Assembly (NCBI GenBank): GCA_017394865.1
Contig: JAFPWT010000008.1
Location: forward strand, 124,001 to 188,000
Source of the DNA: Bacteroidales bacterium
GTDB lineage: Bacteria; Bacteroidota; Bacteroidia; Bacteroidales; F082
Direction: 5' to 3'
DNA: 64,000 nucleotides
The position numbers and the translations under genes are program-made. Shown here piece by piece: positions 57,319 through 64,000 of the stretch. Position 1 is the stretch's first letter; each line of letters begins with the position of its first letter. The notes under the pieces are model-generated. The model searched no databases. It saw nothing but the letters and a program-made list of their open reading frames with translations, and was not told the DNA's origin.

Positions 57319-58595
57319 CTACTATTAAAAACACTGATATAGTTGATAGCAGCGTCAAGTTGAGGCTTGAAGTCGCCGTTGTAGTTCTTGCGTAGTATTG
57401 TTTGGTCTGGCTGGCAGCCGATGCCTTCCAGCACCTTGCCGCCTATCTGTGCCTCAAACGAAGAGGTGTAGACGTAATGGTGCATGGTACTGATATCACC
57501 GAACGGGCCGCCATAGTTGAGATCGATGCACGAGGCCGGTTGCAGGGGACCCGTGCCACCATAGGTACGTTCACCGATGACATAGCTCGTGGGCAGCACG
57601 GCTTTGATGGTCAATGGCTCTATCTCACCCATGCTGACCGAGTTGATGTCGCAGATGATGACGTATGGGATGTTTTCGACGGTGATGTCGCGGTGATACT
57701 GGGGTTGCGGGTCGATGTAATAAGGCGTCCAAACTGAGTGTTCCAACCTACCGGGACCTTCCTTGTAACGAGTCCTTAAAATTTCCGTCCGCTCGTTGAT
57801 ATAAGTACCGATGAGGTAGTCGAGGTCATCCTGATAGCCGCCACGATTGGCGCGGTTGTCGAGGATGATGCCGGCCAGTTCCTCACGAGGGGTCTCCGTG
57901 ATGGCCGTCAACCAATGCATAAGGAGAGGGTATCCAGCACTGGTCGTGTCACGCAATACGGGGGTCAATGCCGCCATCGACTGCCAAAGGTAAGGGATTT
58001 TGCGCCCATCGGCAAGCTTGATCAGGAAGTAATGATAAGTTACGGTAGCTCCCAGTTCCTCCACTGGCGCTGTAGCCGACTCATGGGTTTCAATCTCATA
58101 ATACGATTCCATCTCGCCAAAAAAAGCGATCAGTTTGCTTTGTTCTTCCCCTCGGGATTCGATGTAATAGTCCCTCTGCTCCACTTCCATCAAGCCTGGC
58201 TGAATGGTCAAATAAGGTGCGTTGTCGGTGCTTGCGGGGTAAAGGTTTCTCACCCTGAAGGCCATGTGATGGTCTTTCATACCACCCACTGCGCCTTTAT
58301 AAAGGGTATTCAGCTCTTCCAAGGTCACCTCTCCACCTGCTTCATGCTGAGCGTCAAGGGCTTCGAATTTGGGCATGAATTCGTCGTAAACCGCATCCCA
58401 GTCGGTGGGGTCAACATCCCAAAACACGTAGCCTGTGCTCATGCATTTCCAAAGGAATTCAAACTGGGTGGCATAGCTGTCGTAGGCCAGTTGATCGGTT
58501 TCGCCGATATAGGGATGGTAGTCGGCTTCTTTGCGGCAGCCGCTGAGAACTAGGGCGACGATTGCCAATATGAGGATATTTCTTTTCATAGTCAT
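57315..58595 (-). CDS. S41-family peptidase, lipoprotein
   Basis: 426 residues; lipobox with C20 (LVLSGCRKE). A C-terminal-processing-peptidase-like fold with catalytic Ser in INSVSMGEIEPL and the IILDNRANRGGYQDDL segment. A catalytic Lys further on is plausible (TIKAV). Sits in the outer membrane or periplasm; co-transcribed with the symporter, so it may supply peptide-derived nutrients. Confidence 0.8.
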   Translation of the reverse strand: MTMKRNILILAIVALVLSGCRKEADYHPYIGETDQLAYDSYATQFEFLWKCMSTGYVFWDVDPTDWDAVYDEFMPKFEALDAQHEAGGEVTLEELNTLYKGAVGGMKDHHMAFRVRNLYPASTDNAPYLTIQPGLMEVEQRDYYIESRGEEQSKLIAFFGEMESYYEIETHESATAPVEELGATVTYHYFLIKLADGRKIPYLWQSMAALTPVLRDTTSAGYPLLMHWLTAITETPREELAGIILDNRANRGGYQDDLDYLIGTYINERTEILRTRYKEGPGRLEHSVWTPYYIDPQPQYHRDITVENIPYVIICDINSVSMGEIEPLTIKAVLPTSYVIGERTYGGTGPLQPASCIDLNYGGPFGDISTMHHYVYTSSFEAQIGGKVLEGIGCQPDQTILRKNYNGDFKPQLDAAINYISVFNSR

Positions 58596-58600
58596 CCGAT

Positions 58601-59281
58601 TTAGAATTTATAATAAAAGCCTAAACTCACTGATAAGGTATTGAGATAACGAGGGTCGCTCAAGTGGGCATAGCCCTTGTGATAGCTAACCAAGTCATAA
58701 TAGTACAACGATTCAAGGAAGAAAACCTCATGCGAGGTAGCCTCGAAACTCAAACCGATCCCACCAACGGCTCCTGCCGTAAAACGTTGGTCCTCACTAT
58801 TAAACTCACGCTTTTCGTTGAAGTCGTTGAAATAAACGTAATAGTCCGTCATCCAGTAGGTCTTGCCATTACGGTGGGCTTCCAACCAGTAACCAGCAAA
58901 ACCACCACAGAGCAGATGGCCACGCAACCTCTCGCCGCCAAAGGAGAAGTCGCCCATCACAGGAAGCATGGCGTAGATGTTACGATACTCTGTATAGACT
59001 GGATCCAAATAATGGAGGTTGCGATCCATGCGATGCGAGCGCAACATGACGCTGAGGTCAGCGCGTAGAGCAACCCAATCATTAAACTCGCGACGAGCAA
59101 AGAAACCCGCATCCATGCCAGTCAAAGGCGAAAAGGTTTCGTCGATGCGACCTGAATGAGAGCAGTCTGCCGTGGTCCAAGTGGGCCCGAACTTGGCGCC
59201 AACAGCCCATTGGGCATTGGCTTCAGTCGCCATCCAGCACAGCAAGACGATGATGATTAGTTTAAACTGGTTTTTCTTCAT
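58601..59281 (-). CDS. Outer membrane beta-barrel protein (PorT/porin family-like)
   Basis: 226 residues from the ATG at 59281; signal peptide up to about residue 24 (ATEANAQWA). Beta-strand pattern with aromatic ends (GAKFGPTWTTADCS, LSVSLGFYYKF at the C-terminus), as in Bacteroidota porin-family proteins of about eight strands. First gene of the run S41-symporter-GNAT. Confidence 0.75.
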   Translation of the reverse strand: MKKNQFKLIIIVLLCWMATEANAQWAVGAKFGPTWTTADCSHSGRIDETFSPLTGMDAGFFARREFNDWVALRADLSVMLRSHRMDRNLHYLDPVYTEYRNIYAMLPVMGDFSFGGERLRGHLLCGGFAGYWLEAHRNGKTYWMTDYYVYFNDFNEKREFNSEDQRFTAGAVGGIGLSFEATSHEVFFLESLYYYDLVSYHKGYAHLSDPRYLNTLSVSLGFYYKF

Positions 59282-59300
59282 ATTGAAATGTTTTTCATCT

Positions 59301-59900
59301 TTAATCAAACACAAAATTACATTTTTTGAACATTTCCCGATAGGCTTCCACTTTCTTTTCGAAGGCAAGGGGATACGCCCTTGATGATGAAGGAAGCCGG
59401 TAGAGCTTTAGCTGACGGTCCTTTGCTGACGAAGATTTCGGCTCCAGTTCAGTGACCGTGCTCAAGGCAGGAATCTTGTCCAGACCGAAGTAGCGGCACA
59501 CCTCCCCTGTCGCTTTCTCGCCCGTAGTGGCGATGGCATGACACAAGGGTATCCGACGGAGCAAGGCTCGGAGATCCGTAGGCTCCACAATCTCCAGAAA
59601 CGCATCGGAAGCATTATCTTTTAATCGGCGGACCACCTTCGCTGTATCATAAAGCGCGATGCCTTTTTCTTTGAGGAAATCCACAATCTTCGCTTTGTTG
59701 AACGATTTGCACTCTTTATCAATGAAATAGTCCTTGTCGCTGAACCACACTGCTCCTTCAATACGCCAGTGGTCGTTCTGGAAGTTGGGGTAATAGAAAT
59801 CCATGCACCAACGCTGTTTCGGAGGCGGAAAACTGCCCAAGAAAAGCACTTTGGCGTTTTCGGGCAGGAAAGGTTCCAGAGGGTGTTGTTCGAGGGTCAT
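59301..59900 (-). CDS. Uracil-DNA glycosylase family protein (Mug/TDG-like)
   Basis: 199 residues. The conserved start of the UDG superfamily is visible as VLFLGSFPPPKQRWCMDFYYP, with GKATGEVCRYFG and LPSSSRAY at the C-terminal motif. Takes out uracil or mismatched thymine from DNA. Short gaps to genes on both sides (20 and 21 bases) suggest one transcript. Confidence 0.8.
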   Translation of the reverse strand: MTLEQHPLEPFLPENAKVLFLGSFPPPKQRWCMDFYYPNFQNDHWRIEGAVWFSDKDYFIDKECKSFNKAKIVDFLKEKGIALYDTAKVVRRLKDNASDAFLEIVEPTDLRALLRRIPLCHAIATTGEKATGEVCRYFGLDKIPALSTVTELEPKSSSAKDRQLKLYRLPSSSRAYPLAFEKKVEAYREMFKKCNFVFD

Positions 59901-59921
59901 TTCACAAGAGACATTATTACC

Positions 59922-60266
59922 TCAAAGAACCGCCGCAATGCGACGAATCCGTCTCAACTTCTCCATAAACGACTCATCACGCTCGGCCATTAGCATATTG
60001 TATTCATTTTGCATAGCCAAAAGAGGAGCCGCATCTACGCCAAGAGCTGCTTCCATCATCATGGCTAGTTCTGTATTGAGGGCTCGTTTCCCGTTCAGAA
60101 CCTCGTTGAGGGCAGAATAAGAAACACCCATCTCTCTAGCCAATCCGCGTTGCGAAATACCGCGAAATTCTATCTCCTCTTTTAACACCTCACCAGGATG
60201 TGTTGGTTGGCAAGGCTTCAGATTGTTTGCTATCATCCGAGGGTTTACACCTTCAAGCGTAGTCAT
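59922..60266 (-). CDS. higA: HigA-type antitoxin (XRE)
   Basis: 114 residues. HTH in ISQRGLAREMGVSYSALNEV, following HPGEVLKEEIEF, the typical HigA/VapI beginning. Binds and blocks the toxin and represses the pair. Lies 12 bases after the toxin gene; toxin-first order is normal for higBA. Confidence 0.85.
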   Translation of the reverse strand: MTTLEGVNPRMIANNLKPCQPTHPGEVLKEEIEFRGISQRGLAREMGVSYSALNEVLNGKRALNTELAMMMEAALGVDAAPLLAMQNEYNMLMAERDESFMEKLRRIRRIAAVL

Positions 60267-60278
60267 TTTAGATTTCTC

Positions 60279-60596
60279 CTATTTGTAATGGTTCGACAAT
60301 TCTGTGATGTTACAGATCGTAGCAATCTGTTTGCCTGCTTCCATACCCTCCACAAACTCGATACGGTACTGATCATTAACCCGGACAGAGGATTTCCCCT
60401 CCTTGTCACCATGGAGTTTCTCATAGTGAAGCGAGCCGTACTTAGAAAGACCAAGTACATTCTCTTGCTGTTTCATTAGGTTTACAACTCTAATATACTT
60501 CGAGATGACTTGTGGCTGAAAACGGTGTTTCTTATCGCTAGCCTTACCTTCCACGTAGAGTTCTTGCAAGTATGTCTGCTCAAATGTAACTATCAT
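60279..60596 (-). CDS. higB: HigB-type toxin (RelE superfamily)
   Basis: 105 residues. YGSLHYEKLHGDKEGKSSVR and DQYRIEFVE are the conserved RelE/HigB core; ribosome-dependent mRNA cleavage is the family role. Promoter box TAACTTTG on the minus strand (60604-60611) and an inverted repeat TGTTC/GAACA (60626-60645) before it. Confidence 0.85.
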   Translation of the reverse strand: MIVTFEQTYLQELYVEGKASDKKHRFQPQVISKYIRVVNLMKQQENVLGLSKYGSLHYEKLHGDKEGKSSVRVNDQYRIEFVEGMEAGKQIATICNITELSNHYK

Positions 60597-60603
60597 TTCG
60601 CTG

Positions 60604-60645
60604 CAAAGTTAAATAATTCTTTTTATGTTCGCAAATTTGAGAACA
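60604..60645 (-). promoter_or_regulatory. higBA promoter and possible operator
   Basis: TAACTTTG box (60604-60611) with the inverted repeat TGTTC-10 bases-GAACA at 60626-60645, in the -33 region. HigA-type proteins bind such palindromes. Beyond it, to 60792, the DNA is AT-rich with no gene. Confidence 0.5.
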
Positions 60646-60792
60646 ATATTTTTTCTAATTCTTCACCAGCTTGGTGACGATTTCTATTTCACCAATTAGG
60701 TCAACTAATGGCTTTTTCACCCTATAAGTGGAAAAGTTGGCCAAAATGTTTCACTTTTTTTTAAACTTTTTTAACGACTTACATAACAAAAT

Positions 60793-60821
60793 AAAAGGAG
60801 CGACTTCAACAGCCGCTCCTT
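60793..60821 (-). terminator. Terminator after chimeric sigma ORF
   Basis: Stem AAGGAGCG/CGCTCCTT (60795-60802 with 60814-60821) followed on the minus strand by TTATTTT. Confidence 0.65.
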
Positions 60822-60841
60822 CCATAAACAATATAGTTTCT

Positions 60842-61309
60842 TTAAAGTTTCAACTCCACCCCGACCGTGCGGATTTTGCCATCAACAACCCCAGGCTTGT
60901 ATTCTGGCAGGAGGTTTGTGAAGACCCTGATGCCATGGAGGAAGCCCAGGTGCTGGGTATTGAAGCTGAGGCCCACCTCATATTTCATTAGGATGACATC
61001 ACGCTGTCGGACAGGCAAACGGTCTACAAGTTGACGGGCCATGCGGTACCGTTCTTCCAAATCGTCCTGCGGTGGTTCAGCCAACATCAGACTTTCCGCA
61101 TTAATGTCCACCGTGGGTTTCTGTTTCCTGAGCAAATCGATGCTGCGCCGCTTCACCACCGTCAGGCTGAGCTTTTCCATTTCCTGACTTTTGATCGTTG
61201 AGCGTTGTTCCCACAAGCTGATGACGGCCTCTTGAACGGCATCCGCCGCGCTGTCTGGATCACCGACGATGTACTCGGCCATCCGTTGCAATCGGAGATG
61301 TTTTAACAT
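60842..61309 (-). pseudogene. Chimeric ORF: sigma-70-like N-terminal part fused to an outer-membrane-like tail
   Basis: 155 residues. Residues 1-110 look like an ECF sigma factor lacking its beginning: region 2 (MAEYIVGDPDSAADAVQEAV, SIDLLRKQKP) and the start of region 4 (LPVRQRDVILMKYEVGLSF). After GLSFN the sigma HTH does not follow; instead the tail NTQHLGFLHGIRVFTNLLP ... GKIRTVGVELKL resembles the last strands of an outer membrane barrel. The other two frames do not restore a sigma HTH, so a deletion joining two genes is more likely than a frameshift. The ATG directly follows the stop of the GNAT gene. Probably not functional as a sigma factor. Confidence 0.55.
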
Positions 61310-61828
61310 CTATAGGTCCAGTCTCATGATTTTGACTGGTCGATCGTTTCCGACTTGCAGGCGACTACAGCAATTGACTTCGCCGGTATCGTGAAAGCCG
61401 CACTTCTCCATCACACGACCCGAGGCGGGATTATCGATGAAAAAGTCGCACCAAAGGGTGCGGAAAGACTTCTCGTGGATGCAGTAGTCGATCAGTCGTC
61501 TCAACGCCTCAGTGCAGATACCTTGGTTCCAGTAAGGTTTGGCCACCCAATACCCCACTTCGGCATCGTTCTCACCAATGTTGATGTTGCTCTCACCGAA
61601 GGTATAGTAGCCGATGCAACCTATCACCTCGCGGGTCTCTTTTAGTTCGATGGCCCAAGTACGGTCATTATTGAAGAAAGTGTGGATTACCTCCATACTC
61701 TCCTCCACACTCTTGTGTGGTGGCCATCCGGCACGAGGACCGACATCAGGGTCGGAAGCATATTTAAAGAGCGACTCGGCATCCTCATCGCGCCAGGGTC
61801 GTAAAAGGATTCTTTCAGTTTCCATCAT
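61310..61828 (-). CDS. GNAT N-acetyltransferase (RimJ/RimL-like)
   Basis: 172 residues. ERILLRPWRDEDAESLFKYA opening and GYWVAKPYWNQGICTEALRR as the acetyl-CoA site, NPASGRVMEKCGF at the end. Acetylates protein N-termini or small amines; substrate unknown. A -7 box TATTTTTG lies upstream on the minus strand (61913-61920). The sigma-like ORF starts right after its stop. Confidence 0.85.
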   Translation of the reverse strand: MMETERILLRPWRDEDAESLFKYASDPDVGPRAGWPPHKSVEESMEVIHTFFNNDRTWAIELKETREVIGCIGYYTFGESNINIGENDAEVGYWVAKPYWNQGICTEALRRLIDYCIHEKSFRTLWCDFFIDNPASGRVMEKCGFHDTGEVNCCSRLQVGNDRPVKIMRLDL

Positions 61829-61912
61829 GGCTAGTTTTCTTGTTTCAAATCGTTCGTGGATGCTTTCTCCAATCTTGTCGCATAGTCTGCTTCATCATTT
61901 AAAAGGTGGGAA

Positions 61913-61920
61913 CAAAAATA
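61913..61920 (-). promoter_or_regulatory. -7 box for GNAT
   Basis: TATTTTTG on the minus strand, 84 bases before the GNAT start, divergent from the promoter at 61973-61980. Confidence 0.5.
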
Positions 61921-61972
61921 AAGGTTAAATCGAAACAATCTTACACTTTTTCAGAAATAAACAAAAAAGCTG

Positions 61973-61980
61973 TATCTTTG
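61973..61980 (+). promoter_or_regulatory. -7 box for GLUG surface protein
   Basis: TATCTTTG, 40 bases before the ATG at 62021. Confidence 0.6.
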
Positions 61981-62020
61981 CGCGCACCAAAGGATAAATG
62001 GGAAAAAGTTATCTCGAAAG

Positions 62021-64000
62021 ATGAATCAACACAACGCCTCAACAATAAAATCCAACGTGTTTCCCAAACGGCTGCTGCTGTTCCTGGCCACGATCCTCAT
62101 GGCAATGCCAGCGATGAAGGCACAGACCTCCATCACGGCTTTGAGTCAAATCACCGATTCGGATGGCCATTACCGCATCACCCAGAATATCAATGGCGGC
62201 ACCCCAGGTGTCAGCACCTTCAACGGCACGCTCGAAGCTAATATCGACCCTGACACCAAAATGCCTTTCCGTATCAGTGGACTTACTGCTCCGTTGTTCA
62301 CCACCCTCACCGGCACCGTGAAGAACCTGGTGATCGAAGATGTGAGTATTAGCGGTTATAGCGGCAACACCGGCGCCGTGGCCTGCGAGGCTAGCGGCTC
62401 GGCCCGTATTTACAACGTCGGCATTCTTGCTGGTTCAGTTGGTGGCACAGGTTATACTGGCGGACTTGTAGGATTTCTCGACGGTGAGGCTCGTGTCGTA
62501 AATTGCTACAGTTACGCCACCATCACTGGCGGCAGCAACGTCGGAGGCATCGTGGGCTACAACAATGTGGCCACGGCTAGCAATAACCTCAAGACCATGG
62601 TCTTCGGCTGCATGTTCTACGGCAACATCACCGGAGGTACCACCAAGTCGCCCGTTTACGGCGGCACCATCATCTCGAACAGGGATGCCAACGGTGTGAG
62701 CAATTTCAACTATTTCTGGCTCGAAGCCCCATATGTGAGTCCCACGGGCGTCATCTATAATTGCGCTCTCGGTGCCGAAGACCGTTTTCTTCAGCGTTTC
62801 GAGTTCTTCCGCCACCTCCTCAACGGCCACCGCGAGCTGGCGGGCTGGTGGGCCACCGGCACCTACAGCAGCAGCGAAATGATGAAGTGGGTGCTGCTGC
62901 CCGACAGCATTGGCACCACTCACCCCTACCCCATATTGATGGAGCCGGGCAGGTATCCCTCGGTGGTGAACATTGACGCTGAGCACGCTGCCACTGGCAA
63001 GCCCTGCAACCAAGGCGGCAAGTTGGGCACCCTCTCGGTAACCATCCAGATGGGCAGCGGCGGCGCACAGTTCGCCCCACCTACGGAGGCAGCCATCACC
63101 ACCTCAAGCCTCACCCTCAATATCACCGACAAGGACACAGCGCACTTCAACTATAACTACTACAAGGTGCAGCTGCCCTACTACAACGATGTGGGCACCA
63201 ATAACTATAACGGCAACCGCGTGGTGACAGGTTGGAAGATTGTCAGCATCACCGGCGGTACGGCTGGCACTTATAGCACTGGCGAAGACGTGACCTATAC
63301 TGACGGAGTGTTGACAGCAACCCCATACAATTTTGCCGACCGCAACTGCACCGACAAAGACCTCTACAGCGTCAGTGGCCGTGTCTTCAACCAGGGTGCC
63401 TATTGGGACGTGCCCTACGGTGTCACCGCCATCACCATCGAGCCCTACTGGGCCAAATGCACCTATCTAGCCGATGCCTACGCCGATGTGGTGTACAATC
63501 AAGCTATGACTTCAGCCACCAATGTACCCAATGTCGGAGGCGGACAGAAATACACCAACCGCAACAGCTATCCCATCGCTGGAGAGAGCCAAAGGGTTTT
63601 CACCTCCAAGGGCGATGCTATCGCAACTTCGAACTATGGACTTTTTCAGGGGGTAAGTGGTTCGGGTAGTCACACAGTTTATGATTATGCCGTGGTGCTT
63701 GTGGGCAATTATCATTTTTATGGCAACTTGGACGCAGATATAAGCAAGCCCTATACGGTTACTTCTATCGACCTTGACGGCGACAATGAACCCGACTATT
63801 CCTATATCCTTCGTTTTGACAGTCGTAAACTTGTCCATCCCGTGAGAGTCGACTTTATCAATATCCCCGGCCTCGGCATGGCGCAGAAATCCACAGGTGG
63901 CACGGGCACCTACAACTTCGGCATCATGCAGCCCAAAGGCTGGTTCGAGAGCACTAACACGTCTCTCTTCCGTGAGACGCAGTTCGAGTACGACAACACT
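62021..64000 (+). CDS. Large secreted surface protein with GLUG-like repeats (3' end cut off)
   Basis: 660 codons open to the right edge. Signal peptide up to about residue 35 (RLLLFLATILMAMPAMKAQT). Then GLUG-type repeats (YTGGLVGFLDGEARVVNCYS, NVGGIVGYNN) in the first ~230 residues, as in large adhesins and filamentous surface proteins, followed by long beta-rich, Thr/Asn/Gly-rich sequence. In Bacteroidota such proteins usually end in a T9SS or lipoprotein-independent sorting signal, which would lie outside the window. Likely adhesion or surface-layer role. Confidence 0.75.
   Translation, partial: MNQHNASTIKSNVFPKRLLLFLATILMAMPAMKAQTSITALSQITDSDGHYRITQNINGGTPGVSTFNGTLEANIDPDTKMPFRISGLTAPLFTTLTGTVKNLVIEDVSISGYSGNTGAVACEASGSARIYNVGILAGSVGGTGYTGGLVGFLDGEARVVNCYSYATITGGSNVGGIVGYNNVATASNNLKTMVFGCMFYGNITGGTTKSPVYGGTIISNRDANGVSNFNYFWLEAPYVSPTGVIYNCALGAEDRFLQRFEFFRHLLNGHRELAGWWATGTYSSSEMMKWVLLPDSIGTTHPYPILMEPGRYPSVVNIDAEHAATGKPCNQGGKLGTLSVTIQMGSGGAQFAPPTEAAITTSSLTLNITDKDTAHFNYNYYKVQLPYYNDVGTNNYNGNRVVTGWKIVSITGGTAGTYSTGEDVTYTDGVLTATPYNFADRNCTDKDLYSVSGRVFNQGAYWDVPYGVTAITIEPYWAKCTYLADAYADVVYNQAMTSATNVPNVGGGQKYTNRNSYPIAGESQRVFTSKGDAIATSNYGLFQGVSGSGSHTVYDYAVVLVGNYHFYGNLDADISKPYTVTSIDLDGDNEPDYSYILRFDSRKLVHPVRVDFINIPGLGMAQKSTGGTGTYNFGIMQPKGWFESTNTSLFRETQFEYDNT

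Noticed and set aside
61829..61912. Small frames in the GNAT leader
   Set aside because: Two overlapping short frames exist but neither has support beyond length.

Overview
The window comes from a member of the Bacteroidales (Bacteroidota), probably an uncultured gut or rumen-type species. Evidence: promoters carry the Bacteroidota -7 element (TAnnTTTG, usually TATTTTTG or TATCTTTG), often a few bases before the start codon; there is a PorX response regulator and several secreted proteins with type IX secretion (T9SS) C-terminal domains; Bacteroidota-specific families (DUF6913, DUF4835, DUF3467, DUF4159) are present; and the rpoBC / ribosomal protein / tuf block has the usual bacterial order. 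No rRNA operon, CRISPR array or insertion sequence was seen.

Layout. 0-19 kb: porX (cut by the left edge), HD phosphohydrolase, an HTH protein, MBL hydrolase, DUF6913-dapA-M14 carboxypeptidase, bamD-rpoZ-DUF4835-recN, then on the minus strand rsmE-DUF4159-C10 protease and argS, then a small outer-membrane protein and pyrBI behind a leader with an attenuator-like terminator. 19-34 kb: minus-strand core transcription/translation cluster read from right to left: tRNA-Thr/Tyr/Gly/Thr, tuf, tRNA-Trp, secE, nusG, rplK, rplA, rplJ, rplL, (attenuator) rpoB, rpoC, with hpf, a XerC/D-type recombinase and rpsU just upstream. 34-40.7 kb: an AT-richer accessory island of mostly small minus-strand genes: an ion channel with an odd pore, a pyroglutamyl peptidase, a PD-(D/E)XK-like protein, three paralogues built from a duplicated ~45-residue domain, two truncated gene starts, and a candidate structured RNA with its own promoter.

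40.7-51.4 kb: Ser/Thr kinase divergent from an HTH-like protein, radical SAM enzyme, DPP IV, T9SS adhesin-like protein, a small protein with an exosortase-type C-terminal tail, and three lipoproteins with a Fibrobacter-paralog-like (FISUMP) domain. 51.4-64 kb: two tRNA-Val genes, a PLP aminotransferase with two paralogous carboxypeptidase-regulatory/propeller proteins, a run GNAT-symporter-S41 protease-outer membrane protein-DNA glycosylase, a HigBA-type toxin-antitoxin pair, a chimeric sigma-factor ORF, a second GNAT, and the start of a large GLUG-repeat surface protein cut by the right edge.

The most unusual parts are the 34-40.7 kb island (a duplicated-domain family I do not recognise, gene-start fragments, structured RNA), the pyrBI leader, the non-canonical channel and the sigma/outer-membrane chimera. 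All functional calls rest on reading motifs by eye; no database search was possible.
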